From the NCBI RefSeq assembly GCF_021391675.1, contig NZ_CP090095.1, forward strand, positions 1,927,501 through 1,991,500: DNA of 64,000 nucleotides, read 5' to 3'. Shown one piece after another: positions 51,707 through 60,944 of the stretch. The first letter of the stretch is position 1. Each line of letters starts with the position of its first letter. A model generated the notes under the pieces. The model saw only the letters and a program-made list of their open reading frames with translations. It ran no database searches and was not told the DNA's origin. Origin of the DNA: Neorhizobium galegae (GTDB taxonomy: Bacteria; Pseudomonadota; Alphaproteobacteria; Rhizobiales; Rhizobiaceae). The position numbers were made by a program, and so were the translations under genes.

Positions 51707-53080
51707 ATGGTCCCGGAGGCTGAAAAGCGCCGGGACGATATGCGCGCACTCGTCATCGTGCCGGTCCTCAAGCAGGCACGCTCGAAGGCAGGGCAGGGCG
51801 ACTCCAGTCAGGCACCTGCGCCGCAGCGCTCCAACGAAGCCCGCCTCGAAGAGGCGATCGGCTTGGCACGGGCGATCGACCTGGAGATCGTGCGGGGGCT
51901 GATCGTACCGATCAGCCAGCCGCGCCCGGGAACGCTGATGGGCAGCGGCAAGATCGAGGAAATCAAGGCGCTGCTCGACGAGCACGACGCCGGCCTCGTG
52001 ATCGTCGATCATCCGCTGACCCCGGTGCAGCAGCGCAATCTCGAAAAGGAATGGCAGGCCAAGGTCATCGACCGGACCGGCCTGATCCTCGAAATCTTCG
52101 GCCGCCGGGCCTCCACCAAGGAGGGCACGCTGCAGGTCGATCTGGCGCATCTGAATTACCAGAAGGGCCGTCTGGTCCGCAGCTGGACCCACCTTGAACG
52201 CCAGCGCGGTGGCGCCGGCTTCATGGGCGGCCCCGGCGAAACCCAGATCGAGGCCGACCGCCGGCTGCTTCAGGAACGCATCGTCAAGCTGGAGCGCGAG
52301 CTCGAACAGGTCGTGCGCACCCGCCAGCTTCACCGCGCCAAGCGCCGCAAGGTGCCGCATCCGATCGTGGCGCTGGTCGGTTATACCAACGCCGGCAAGT
52401 CGACGCTGTTCAACCGCATCACCGGCGCCGGCGTGCTTGCCGAGGACATGCTGTTTGCGACGCTCGATCCGACGCTGCGCCGCATGAAGCTGCCGCATGG
52501 CCGCACGGTCATTCTTTCCGATACGGTCGGCTTCATCTCCGACCTGCCGACCCATCTGGTCGCCGCCTTCCGCGCCACGCTGGAAGAGGTGCTGGAAGCC
52601 GATCTGGTCCTGCATGTGCGCGACATGTCCGACCCGGACAATGCCGCCCAGGCCGGCGACGTGATGCGCATCCTCACCGATCTCGGCATCGACGAGAAGG
52701 AAGCGGCAGCCCGCATCATCGAGGTCTGGAACAAGATCGACCGGCTCGACCCGGAAGCCCATGAGGCGATCGCCGAACGCGCCGTCGGCCGCGAGAACGT
52801 CATGGCGGTCTCGGCGATCACGGGCGAGGGCGTCGATGCGCTGATGGACGAGATCTCCAGGCGGCTTTCCGGCGTGCTCACCGAAACCTCGATCGTCATC
52901 CCGGCGGATCAGCTTTCGATCGTCTCATGGGTCTACAGCAACGCCGTCGTCGATGGCCGCGAGGACAATGAGGACGGTTCCGTCACCCTGGACGTCCGCA
53001 TGTCCGAAGCCGAGGCCGCCGAGTTCGAGCGCAAGCTCGGCAATGGCTCGAAGGCGGCGAAGGAAGACTGGGAGCGATAG
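51707..53080 (+). CDS. hflX: GTPase HflX
   Basis: Ribosome-associated GTPase that splits stalled ribosomes after stress. About 457 residues: the HflX N-terminal domain with TLMGSGKIEEIKALLDEHD, the helical linker with GGAGFMGGPGETQIEADRRL, the GTPase domain with G1 GYTNAGKS (225-232), G3 DTVGFI and G4 NKID, and a C-terminal domain. The start is uncertain: in-frame ATGs at 51653 (inside hfq), 51707 and 51740 have no strong ribosome site. hfq-hflX is a classic pair. Confidence 0.93.
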   Translation: MVPEAEKRRDDMRALVIVPVLKQARSKAGQGDSSQAPAPQRSNEARLEEAIGLARAIDLEIVRGLIVPISQPRPGTLMGSGKIEEIKALLDEHDAGLVIVDHPLTPVQQRNLEKEWQAKVIDRTGLILEIFGRRASTKEGTLQVDLAHLNYQKGRLVRSWTHLERQRGGAGFMGGPGETQIEADRRLLQERIVKLERELEQVVRTRQLHRAKRRKVPHPIVALVGYTNAGKSTLFNRITGAGVLAEDMLFATLDPTLRRMKLPHGRTVILSDTVGFISDLPTHLVAAFRATLEEVLEADLVLHVRDMSDPDNAAQAGDVMRILTDLGIDEKEAAARIIEVWNKIDRLDPEAHEAIAERAVGRENVMAVSAITGEGVDALMDEISRRLSGVLTETSIVIPADQLSIVSWVYSNAVVDGREDNEDGSVTLDVRMSEAEAAEFERKLGNGSKAAKEDWER

Positions 53081-53213
53081 CGAGCCCGGTTACGCGACTT
53101 GGCATCGGGCGACCGCGCCATGATGTTGCCCGTTTTTTGCGGTGCAACATCAGCCAACGAGGACGGCCACGATTCCCGCAATATCATTCACCGGCCGGCA
53201 ACAAGGGTGCGTA

Positions 53214-54233
53214 ATGATACAGAGTCGGCCGCACGAAGAGACCGGAACACACCTGGACTATCTCGACGGATGGCGAGGTATTGCGGTCATCTTCGTGATC
53301 GTCGGTCATTTCTGGCTCGATGATTTCAAGCCGGGGCTCAGTACATTCGGTGTAGACCTGTTCTTTGTACTGTCCGGCCGGTTGATGTCGGAAATCCTGT
53401 TCGTGAAGCGCGCAGAATTGCCGACCTTCTTTTTCAGGCGGTTCTCGCGAATCTATCCGGCGCTCTTCGCATTCGTCGTCATCACGACCCTTGCCTTCCA
53501 GGACACCGAGATTTCCCACGGCCCCGTCGCAGCAGCGCTGGCGCTGACGTTCACGCTCAACTACGCCATGGTCTATACCCATCCGGTGGCGTTGCTTGAT
53601 CACCTCTGGTCGCTGTGCGTCGAGGAACATGCCTATATTCTTCTGGCGGGCGTCGCGTTCCTGTCCCGCCGCAGACTGTTTCCGGTCGGCGCTCTCATCA
53701 TCGCGCTTGGCACTGCTGCCATGCTGAACGGCATCGTTCGCACCGAACTCGGCGCCAGCGTTTTGGATACCCATTGGCGCAGCGACGTCTCCGTGGCCGG
53801 GATATTCATTGCCGGCGGCCTGTGGCTGTTGCTTCGCAAGCGCCAGGCTCCCTGGTGGGTGTCCCCGTTGGCGCTGCTGATTGCCGTCGTGGCGAAAGCG
53901 GCCCCTTTCCAGGTCCTCTCCTTCGGCCTGTCGACCACCATGCTGGCACTATCGATCACCACGATCGACAGCGCGGCGCCGGTTTTCCGCAAAATCCTGT
54001 CCGCCAAGGTGCTCACCTATGCGGGCCTGTGGTCCTTCTCGCTCTACCTGTGGCAGCAGCCATTCTATAAGCTCTACCGCGAAGGGGTGGCGCCGACCCC
54101 TTTATTGCTTCTGGCCGCCCTAGCGACCGCGCTGGCGAGCTTCTACCTCGTGGAGAAGCCCTCACGGAGGGCGTTGAACAGTTTCTTCGAAAACCGTCTG
54201 GCGAAACCTGCCACTGGTGGCCGAACAGCGTAG
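53214..54233 (+). CDS. Acyltransferase 3 family (OafA-like) membrane protein
   Basis: About 339 residues with ten or so membrane segments. The family start is present: LDYLDGWRGIAVIFVIVGHF with the conserved His, then GVDLFFVLSGRLMSEIL and FFFRRFSRIYPALFAF, and the middle motif DHLWSLCVEEHAYIL. Such proteins O-acylate surface polysaccharides or other glycans. There is no SGNH domain at the C terminus. AAGGGTG lies near the ATG at 53214. It sits alone between hflX and mazG; the acceptor is unknown. Confidence 0.88.
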   Translation: MIQSRPHEETGTHLDYLDGWRGIAVIFVIVGHFWLDDFKPGLSTFGVDLFFVLSGRLMSEILFVKRAELPTFFFRRFSRIYPALFAFVVITTLAFQDTEISHGPVAAALALTFTLNYAMVYTHPVALLDHLWSLCVEEHAYILLAGVAFLSRRRLFPVGALIIALGTAAMLNGIVRTELGASVLDTHWRSDVSVAGIFIAGGLWLLLRKRQAPWWVSPLALLIAVVAKAAPFQVLSFGLSTTMLALSITTIDSAAPVFRKILSAKVLTYAGLWSFSLYLWQQPFYKLYREGVAPTPLLLLAALATALASFYLVEKPSRRALNSFFENRLAKPATGGRTA

Positions 54234-54325
54234 GGTTCTCTTCGCCCTCGATCGTAGCCACCGTCACTCCGTGGCCGGATCATGAGGCGGCGATGTCCTG
54301 ACGGCTTGGATGATCGGAGATGCCC

Positions 54326-55159
54326 TCAGCCGATCTGCCGCTCGATCGCCTTCGCCGCCTGCCAGAGTTCTTCCATGCGCTCCAGGGTTGCGTCTTCCAG
54401 CGTCTGACTCGACTTTTCAAGCGACGTCTCGATGTAATTGAATCGCCGCCTGAATTTTGTATTGGTGCCGCGTAGCGCCTCTTCCGGGTCGGCCTTCACA
54501 TGCCGGCCGATATTGACCAGCGCGAAGATCAGGTCGCCGAGTTCGTCCGAGATCTTGCTGTGGTTTCCGTCGCGCAGCGCCTCGCGCAGTTCGCCGACCT
54601 CTTCCTCGATCTTGTCGAGGATGGGCTCGGCCTCCGACCAGTCAAAGCCGACTTTGGCAGCGCGCTGCTGCAGCTTCAGCGCCTCCGTCAATGCCGGCTG
54701 GGCGCGATGGACGCTTCCCAGGTATCCGGCCTTGAAATCTTCCGTAATGCCGCGCCGTGCCCGCCGTTCGGCCCGCTCGCGCTTCTCTTCCGTCTTGATA
54801 TCGTCCCACTGCACCTTCACCGCATCCGGCGTCGCGGCATCCGAGACAGCGAAGACATGCGGATGCCGCCGGATCATCTTTTTGGTGATCGCCTGGACGA
54901 CATCGCCGAAAGAGAATTCGCCGGTTTCCTCGGCCATGCGGGCGTGGAAGACTACCTGCAGCAGCAGGTCGCCCAGTTCTTCGCATAGGTCGTCCATGTC
55001 GTTGCGCTCGATCGCATCGCCCACCTCATAGGCTTCCTCGATCGTATAGGGCTTGATGGTCGCAAAATTCTGCTCGAGGTCCCAGGGGCAGCCGGTCACC
55101 GGCGTGCGCAAGGCGGCCATGATCTCGATCAGCCGCGAAATATCCTTCGATGCTTCCAT
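54326..55159 (-). CDS. mazG: Nucleoside triphosphate pyrophosphohydrolase MazG
   Basis: Hydrolyses NTPs to NMP and pyrophosphate; a housecleaning and stress enzyme. 277 residues with two MazG repeats: LRTPVTGCPWDLEQNFATIK then LCEELGDLLLQVVFHARMAE (Glu and Asp metal ligands) in the first, and a second half with VGELREALRDGN and ISDELGDLIFALVNIGR. AAAGGACC precedes the ATG on the minus strand. 25 bases separate it from the deaminase gene upstream, so the two are likely co-transcribed. No mazEF toxin pair is present. Confidence 0.95.
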   Translation of the reverse strand: MEASKDISRLIEIMAALRTPVTGCPWDLEQNFATIKPYTIEEAYEVGDAIERNDMDDLCEELGDLLLQVVFHARMAEETGEFSFGDVVQAITKKMIRRHPHVFAVSDAATPDAVKVQWDDIKTEEKRERAERRARRGITEDFKAGYLGSVHRAQPALTEALKLQQRAAKVGFDWSEAEPILDKIEEEVGELREALRDGNHSKISDELGDLIFALVNIGRHVKADPEEALRGTNTKFRRRFNYIETSLEKSSQTLEDATLERMEELWQAAKAIERQIG

Positions 55160-55184
55160 CTTCTTGGTCCTTTAATGCTGGATG

Positions 55185-55763
55185 TCAGGCGAGCGGAATG
55201 CTGTTCATGTCCTTGCCGGACTGGTAGACGCCGGAAAGCCCGTCATAGCGCGCCTTGATACGGGTCGTCTGCGCCTGGAGCTCGGTGCGAAGCGGCTCCT
55301 CCTCGCTCTCGACGAGGTCGGTAATGGCGTAGGAAAGCCAGAAGGCGTTGTTGCGCCGGTAACCGCCGGGCTCCAGCCCGAACACCTCTTTGAGGATCTT
55401 CAGGTCATGCGGGATGGCGAAGGCGTCGCGGGAATCCTCGTGGCTGAAAAAATAGTAGAAATTGTCGAACCCGGCCCAGGTGATCGCCGACATGCACATC
55501 GTGCATGGTTCGTGAGTCGACAGGAAAATCAGATCCTTGGTGGGAAGATCTCGCGTGGTTTCATAAAAACGCTTCAGCGTGTGCACCTCGCCATGCCAGA
55601 GCGGATTTTCGATCTCGTTATTGGTTTCGGCAATCACCAGCGACAGATCGGATTTTTTCAGGATCGCCGCGCCGAAAACCTTGTTGCCGGTGGCGACGCC
55701 CTTTTCAGTCAAGGGCAGGATGTCGTTTTCGATGACGCCGAGAAGGCGGGCGGCAATTGTCAT
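55185..55763 (-). CDS. Cytidine/deoxycytidylate-deaminase-fold nucleoside deaminase
   Basis: 192 residues with the zinc-dependent deaminase motifs: NPLWHGEVHTLKRF (His ligand and catalytic Glu as H-x-E) and STHEPCTMCMSAITWAG (two Cys ligands as P-C-x-x-C). The N terminus has KVFGAAILKKSD. It is longer than TadA and lacks TadA-specific features I can recognise, and could act on guanine, cytosine or a modified base. The C-terminal 70 residues (GLEPGGYRRNNAFWLSYAIT onward) are not part of the core fold. Same strand as mazG. Confidence 0.8.
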   Translation of the reverse strand: MTIAARLLGVIENDILPLTEKGVATGNKVFGAAILKKSDLSLVIAETNNEIENPLWHGEVHTLKRFYETTRDLPTKDLIFLSTHEPCTMCMSAITWAGFDNFYYFFSHEDSRDAFAIPHDLKILKEVFGLEPGGYRRNNAFWLSYAITDLVESEEEPLRTELQAQTTRIKARYDGLSGVYQSGKDMNSIPLA

Positions 55764-55998
55764 GGGAACTCTTTATCGCAAGGTGTCTAGGCAGTTTATG
55801 GCGCGCAACAAGCCGATCGGGGCAAAAAACACTTTAGTCTACAGAAATACTGGAGAAATATCGTCTGCGGTGGCTTTTGCTCAAGAACCGGTTGATCGTA
55901 AAACAGAAATACCGGCTCGCAATCCACTTCGCATATCCATTCCTTCAATTCCGCTGCCTTATTGTGGATATTGCTGTCCTATGATTCAGGATAACCGC

Positions 55999-57465
55999 AT
56001 GTCTCCAAGCCAACAACGCCTGTCGGTCTTTCCGGCTTTCGTCCGCGTCAGCGGACGGAGCGTTGTCGTGTTCGGCAATGGCGACGAAGCCTATGCCAAG
56101 GCCCGGCTGTTGCGCAACACCGATGCGGAGATCGTTGCTTACGTCTCCGCACCGGATGCGGACTATGCCGACTGGCTGGCCGCTCAGGGTATTGAGACCG
56201 TTCATTCGGATTTCTCCCCGGATCAGATCAGGGGCGCGGTGCTGGTGTTCGCCGCAACCGGCGATGCCGCGCTGGATCGTACGATCGTCACCGCCGCCCG
56301 CGCCGAAAAGATCCCGGCCAATGCGGTTGATCAGCCCGACTTCTGCGATTTCTACACGCCGGCTCTCGTCAATCGCGCGCCGGTGGCGATTGCCATCGGC
56401 ACGGAAGGCGCCGGCCCGGTTCTCGCCCAGATGATCCGTGCCCGCATCGACCAGATGCTGTCGCCGTCGCTTGGGCTTCTGGCGCGCCTCGCCGCCGAAT
56501 ATCGCGATGCTGCCGAACGGCTGGTGCCGCGCGGCGTGTCGCGCCGCATCTTCTGGCGCCGGTTCTTCTCTGCCGATGTCGCGAGCGCCGTCGATGCCAA
56601 CGATATCGCCACCGCCCGCCGCTCAGCCAACGCGCTGCTGTCGACCACCGGTCGCGCCGCAGGCCATGTCTGGCTGGTCGGCGCCGGTCCGGGCGCCGAG
56701 GATCTTTTGACGCTGCGGGCCCAGCGCGTGCTGATGGAAGCCGATGCGATCGTCTATGACGCGCTGGTGCCACAGGCGATCGTCGACATGGGCCGCCGCG
56801 ATGCCGAGCGCCTGTCGGTCGGCAAGCGCAAGAACTGCCATTCGAAATCCCAGGACGAGATCAACAGGCTGCTGGTCAGGCTCGGCCGCGAAGGCAAGCG
56901 CGTCGTCCGCCTCAAGTCCGGCGATCCGCTGGTCTATGGCCGCGCCGGCGAGGAAATGGCGGCACTCCGCGACGCCGGGGTCACTTACGAGATTGTACCG
57001 GGCATCACCTCCGCCTTTGCCGCAGCCGCCGATTTCGAGCTGCCGTTGACGCTGCGCGGCGTCGCGTCGTCGCTGATCTTCACCACCGGCCATGACCTGA
57101 CCGGCGATGTCCTGCCCGACTGGGCGAGCCTTGCGATCTCCGGCGCCACGATCGCCGTCTATATGGGCCGCACGGTCGCAGCCTCCGTCGCCGAACGCCT
57201 GATGGGCGCCGGCCTTGCGCCGGAAACCACGGTTGCCGTGATCGAGAATGCCAGCCGCGCCGACCGCCGGCTTTTCCACGGCGTTCTTCGCGAGCTGCCG
57301 GACCTGGAAGCGCGCGACGATCTTTCCGGCCCGGTCATGGTGATCATCGGCGAAGCCGTCGCCGGTGCGAATTTCAAGAAGTCCGAACCGCTTTCGGCTT
57401 TCAAAGCCAGGGAGCGCGAGGAGATGAGCCAGGAAGTAGGCCAGGAAGTAGGAATGCAAGGATGA
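55999..57465 (+). CDS. cysG: Siroheme synthase CysG (trifunctional)
   Basis: Makes siroheme from uroporphyrinogen III. About 488 residues: the N-terminal precorrin-2 dehydrogenase / ferrochelatase part (VVVFGNGDEAYAKARLLRNT at about 23-42; then a dimer domain), and the C-terminal SUMT methyltransferase from about 215 (WLVGAGPGAEDLLTLRAQRV, RLKSGDPLVYGRAGEE, VPGITSAFAAA). I start at 55999, with AGGA 8 bases upstream; an ATG at 55981 is equally open. A longer reading to 55579 crosses the deaminase gene and is rejected. It supplies the cofactor for the reductase at 57784. Confidence 0.95.
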   Translation: MSPSQQRLSVFPAFVRVSGRSVVVFGNGDEAYAKARLLRNTDAEIVAYVSAPDADYADWLAAQGIETVHSDFSPDQIRGAVLVFAATGDAALDRTIVTAARAEKIPANAVDQPDFCDFYTPALVNRAPVAIAIGTEGAGPVLAQMIRARIDQMLSPSLGLLARLAAEYRDAAERLVPRGVSRRIFWRRFFSADVASAVDANDIATARRSANALLSTTGRAAGHVWLVGAGPGAEDLLTLRAQRVLMEADAIVYDALVPQAIVDMGRRDAERLSVGKRKNCHSKSQDEINRLLVRLGREGKRVVRLKSGDPLVYGRAGEEMAALRDAGVTYEIVPGITSAFAAAADFELPLTLRGVASSLIFTTGHDLTGDVLPDWASLAISGATIAVYMGRTVAASVAERLMGAGLAPETTVAVIENASRADRRLFHGVLRELPDLEARDDLSGPVMVIIGEAVAGANFKKSEPLSAFKAREREEMSQEVGQEVGMQG

Positions 57466-57776
57466 CCGACAAGGTTCTGACCGCCAACCGCCTCGCAGAC
57501 GGCATTGCCGTTTGGCTCGATGCTAACGGCCAATGGGTGGAAAACCTGCAGGACGCGATCGTCGCCCGCCATCCCGAGGCCGTGGCCTCGCTGGAAGCGA
57601 TCGGCAAGCGCGATTTTGCGCAGAACCGGGTTGTTGACGTCGCCGTCATCGACGTGCAGGAGCAGGACGGAAAGCTCTGGCCGCTGCGCCTTCGCGAACG
57701 TATTCGTGCCCAGGGCCCGACCATGGAATATGCTGCCGGCTACCGCCCCGCCGACCCGGCCTTCATCGCAGTTTGA
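57462..57776 (+). CDS. DUF2849 domain protein
   Basis: 104 residues, soluble, no signal peptide. KVLTANRLADGIAVWLDANG and the later VAVIDVQEQDGKLWPLRLRE are family features. DUF2849 genes usually lie between cysG and the sulfite/nitrite reductase in alphaproteobacteria, as here, which suggests a role in assembling or regulating that enzyme; the function is unproven. The ATG overlaps the cysG stop (57462-57465), and its stop is 7 bases before cysI. Confidence 0.88.
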   Translation: MTDKVLTANRLADGIAVWLDANGQWVENLQDAIVARHPEAVASLEAIGKRDFAQNRVVDVAVIDVQEQDGKLWPLRLRERIRAQGPTMEYAAGYRPADPAFIAV

Positions 57777-57783
57777 GGAAGTC

Positions 57784-59457
57784 ATGTACCGTTACGACGA
57801 ATTCGACCACGCTTTTGTTTCGAGCCGCGTGGAGCAGTTCCGCGATCAGGTCGGCCGCCGCCTCGCCGGCGAACTGGCCGAGGATGCTTTCAAGCCGCTG
57901 CGCCTGATGAACGGCGTCTACCTCCAGCTGCACGCCTACATGCTGCGCGTCGCGATCCCGTATGGGACGCTGAACGGCAAGCAGATGCGGATGCTCGCCC
58001 ATATCGCCCGCAAGTATGACCGCGGTTACGGCCATTTCACCACCCGCCAGAACATCCAGTACAACTGGCCGAAACTGTCCGACACGCCGGATATCCTGGC
58101 CGATCTGGCGACCGTCGAGATGCACGCGCTGCAGACGTCAGGCAACTGCATCCGCAACGTCACCGCCGACCATTTCGCCGGTGCTGCCGCCGATGAGGTC
58201 GCCGATCCGCGGCCTTACGCCGAGATCCTGCGCCAGTGGTCCTCGGTCCACCCGGAATTCTCGTTCCTGCCCAGAAAATTCAAGATCGCCGTCACCGGCG
58301 CCGAGCGCGACCGCGCCGCGATCCAGGTGCACGATATCGGCCTGCACCTGAAGAAGAACGAGGATGGCCAGATCGGTTTTGCCGTCTATGTCGGCGGCGG
58401 GCAGGGGCGTACGCCGATGATCGCCAAGAAGATCAAGGATTTCCTGCCCGAGGAAGACCTGCTCTCCTACACGACCGCGATCATGCGCGTGTACAATCTG
58501 CACGGCCGCCGTGACAACAAGTACAAGGCGCGCATCAAGATCCTCGTGCACGAGACCGGCGCCGAGGAACTGGCCCGCCAGGTCGAGGAGGAATTCTCCC
58601 ATCTGCGCGGCACCGAGCTGACGCTGCCGGAGAAAGACATCCAGGCAATCGCCGCCTATTTCGCGCCGCCGGCCTTGGCCGACCGTGCCGAAGGCTGGCC
58701 GCAACTCGCCGGCTGGAAGAAGACCGACGAGAATTTCGCCCGCTGGGTCGACCAGAACGTCAAGCCGCACAAGCACCCCGACTACGGCATGGTGACCATC
58801 TCCCTGAAGCCGATCGGCGGCATTCCGGGCGACGCCTCCGACGTGCAGATGGACGCCATCGCCGATCTGGCGGAAGAATTCGCCTTCGACGAGATCCGCA
58901 TCAGCCACGAGCAGAACGTCATCCTGCCGCATGTGGCGCTGGCCGATCTCGAGCCGCTCTACCGCGCGCTGGTGGCCCATAATCTCGCGACCGCCAATGC
59001 CGGCCTGATCACCGACATCATTGCCTGTCCCGGGCTGGACTATTGCGCGCTGGCGAACGCCCGTTCGATCCCGCTGTCGCAGGAAATCTCCACCCGCTTC
59101 GGTGCGCCGGAGCGCCAGGCCGAGATCGGCGAGCTGAAGATCAAGATCTCCGGCTGCATCAATGCCTGCGGCCATCACCATGTCGGCCATATCGGCCTGC
59201 TGGGCGTCGAGAAGAAGGGCGCCGAGCTCTACCAGATCACGCTCGGCGGTTCCGGCGACGAGAACACCTCGATCGGCGAAATCATCGGCCGCGGCTTCGA
59301 GCCGAACAAGGTGACCGACGCGGTGGAAACCATCGTCGACACCTATCTCGGCCTTCGCCTCGCGAAGGAGGAGACCTTCCTCGAAGCCTATCGCCGCGTC
59401 GGGCCGCAGCCGTTCAAGGAAGCGCTCTATGGCGATGCCAAGGCGGAGGCGGCGTGA
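57784..59457 (+). CDS. cysI: Assimilatory sulfite (or nitrite) reductase hemoprotein, CysI-like
   Basis: Siroheme/[4Fe-4S] enzyme that reduces sulfite to sulfide (nitrite reduction is possible). 557 residues with two ferredoxin-like/core repeats and the cluster cysteines C415 and C421 (ACPGLDYCALANARS), C458 and C462 (SGCINACGHHHVGHIG). An early ARKYDRGYGHFTTRQNIQYN lines the active site. GAGGAAG precedes the ATG at 57784. The ferredoxin-dependent type is suggested because no CysJ flavoprotein is nearby and ferredoxin-NADP reductase lies downstream. Confidence 0.93.
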   Translation: MYRYDEFDHAFVSSRVEQFRDQVGRRLAGELAEDAFKPLRLMNGVYLQLHAYMLRVAIPYGTLNGKQMRMLAHIARKYDRGYGHFTTRQNIQYNWPKLSDTPDILADLATVEMHALQTSGNCIRNVTADHFAGAAADEVADPRPYAEILRQWSSVHPEFSFLPRKFKIAVTGAERDRAAIQVHDIGLHLKKNEDGQIGFAVYVGGGQGRTPMIAKKIKDFLPEEDLLSYTTAIMRVYNLHGRRDNKYKARIKILVHETGAEELARQVEEEFSHLRGTELTLPEKDIQAIAAYFAPPALADRAEGWPQLAGWKKTDENFARWVDQNVKPHKHPDYGMVTISLKPIGGIPGDASDVQMDAIADLAEEFAFDEIRISHEQNVILPHVALADLEPLYRALVAHNLATANAGLITDIIACPGLDYCALANARSIPLSQEISTRFGAPERQAEIGELKIKISGCINACGHHHVGHIGLLGVEKKGAELYQITLGGSGDENTSIGEIIGRGFEPNKVTDAVETIVDTYLGLRLAKEETFLEAYRRVGPQPFKEALYGDAKAEAA

Positions 59458-59975
59458 TGACCCAGGAGCCAAGACTCTGGAGAGAAACCGGTTTCGTCGA
59501 GAACGACCCCTGGGTGATCGAGACCGAGGAGGTGAAGGCGACCGAGGACCAGAAGGTGCTGCTGCCGCTCGACGAGATGATCGCCCGCGCCGAGGAGAGC
59601 AACGATGTTGGCCTCGGCGTGCTGATCCGCCCGGCGGACGACGTGCGCAAGCTCGAACCCTATCTTTACCGCATCGAGATCGTCGCGGTGGATTTCCCGG
59701 CTTTCAACGACGGCCGCGCCTTTTCGCATGCCTCGCTGCTGCGCGACCGGCTCGGCTACAGGAACGAGCTGCGCGCGGTCGGCGACGTGCTGATCGACCA
59801 GGTGCCGCTGATGCTGCGCTGTGGCATCGACAGTTTTTCGGTGAAGAACGCCACGGCGCTGAAGCGGCTCGAGGAGGGCCGGCTGCCGGGCATCGCCGAA
59901 CACTACCAGCCGACGGCCCGCCACGCCGAAAAGGGCGAGGGCTATAGCTGGCGCCGCCGCACGGTGATCGCCTGA
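59457..59975 (+). CDS. DUF934 domain protein (sulfite reductase accessory)
   Basis: 172 residues, soluble. FVENDPWVIETEE and the C-terminal half with FPAFNDGRAFSHASLLRDRLGY, ELRAVGDVLIDQVPLMLRCG are DUF934 hallmarks (COG3749). Such genes regularly follow cysI and are annotated as oxidoreductase-associated; no activity is established. The ATG at 59457 overlaps the cysI stop (TGATG), with GGAGG at 59445-59449. A GTG one codon earlier is open. Confidence 0.9.
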   Translation: MTQEPRLWRETGFVENDPWVIETEEVKATEDQKVLLPLDEMIARAEESNDVGLGVLIRPADDVRKLEPYLYRIEIVAVDFPAFNDGRAFSHASLLRDRLGYRNELRAVGDVLIDQVPLMLRCGIDSFSVKNATALKRLEEGRLPGIAEHYQPTARHAEKGEGYSWRRRTVIA

Positions 59976-60122
59976 GGCCCGGCCAGTGATCGGGCAAAGG
60001 TGATTTCCCCGCACATATTTTCTTGAAGCTCTGCGACAAAGGCACGCGGATGCCTTCAAATGCGGGACCATATGGTATATTTCGCTTCTGCGAAGAACGA
60101 TGAGACGAAGAGACCGATAGGC

Positions 60123-60944
60123 ATGAACGCTCCAGCAAAGACGGAAGAATTCGCAGTGGCCCAGGCCAAGATCCCGGACGGCGTTTATGCCGAGACGGTG
60201 CTTGCCGTCGAGCATTATACCGACCGCCTGTTCCGTTTCCGCATGACCCGTCCGGCCGGTTTCCGCTTCCGTTCGGGCGAGTTCGCGATGATCGGGCTGA
60301 TGGTCGGCGACAAGCCGGTCTACCGCGCCTATTCGATCGCCAGCCCGGCCTGGGACGAGGAGCTGGAGTTCTTCTCGATCAAGGTGCCGGACGGCCCGCT
60401 GACCTCGCATCTGCAGGCGATCAAGCCGGGCGACACGGTGCTGATGCGCAAGAAGCCGACCGGCACGCTAGTGCTCGACGCGCTGACGCCGGCCAAGCGG
60501 CTCTACATGTTCTCGACCGGCACCGGCATCGCCCCCTTCGCCAGCCTGATCCGCGATCCCGAGACCTACGAGAAGTTCGACGAGGTCATCCTCACCCATA
60601 CCTGCCGCGACGTCGCCGAGCTGAAATACGGTTTCGACCTGGTGCACGAGATCAACAACCACGAATTCCTCCACGAGATCGTCGGGACCAAGCTCAAGCA
60701 CTACCCGACCGTGACCCGCGAGGATTTTAAGTATCGCGGCCGCATCACCGACCTGATCGTGTCGGGCAAGCTGTTCACCGATCTCGGCGTGCCGGCGCTC
60801 GACCCGGCTGTCGACCGCGGCATGATCTGCGGCTCGACCGCGATGCTGAAGGACACCAAGGACCTGCTCGAAAAGGCCGGCCTTGTCGAAGGCTCCAACA
60901 ACAAGCCCGGCGAGTTCGTCATCGAAAGGGCGTTTGTAGGGTGA
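60123..60944 (+). CDS. fpr: Ferredoxin--NADP+ reductase
   Basis: FAD enzyme that exchanges electrons between NADPH and ferredoxin or flavodoxin. About 273 residues: FAD motif RAYSIASPAWDEELEFFSIK (R-x-Y-S), NADP motif LYMFSTGTGIAPFASLIRDP, and a C-terminal CGSTAMLKDTKDLLEKAGL. The C terminus ends ERAFVG, the bacterial subclass II type. An in-frame ATG at 60060 exists, but 60123 (MNAPAKTEEF) gives the more usual N terminus. 147 bases separate it from DUF934, so it may have its own promoter, although reducing power for CysI is an obvious link. Confidence 0.95.
   Translation: MNAPAKTEEFAVAQAKIPDGVYAETVLAVEHYTDRLFRFRMTRPAGFRFRSGEFAMIGLMVGDKPVYRAYSIASPAWDEELEFFSIKVPDGPLTSHLQAIKPGDTVLMRKKPTGTLVLDALTPAKRLYMFSTGTGIAPFASLIRDPETYEKFDEVILTHTCRDVAELKYGFDLVHEINNHEFLHEIVGTKLKHYPTVTREDFKYRGRITDLIVSGKLFTDLGVPALDPAVDRGMICGSTAMLKDTKDLLEKAGLVEGSNNKPGEFVIERAFVG

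Noticed and set aside
55579..55998. 140-residue N-terminal extension of cysG
   Set aside because: The extension overlaps the opposite deaminase gene and has no homology pattern; the conserved domain begins just after 55999.
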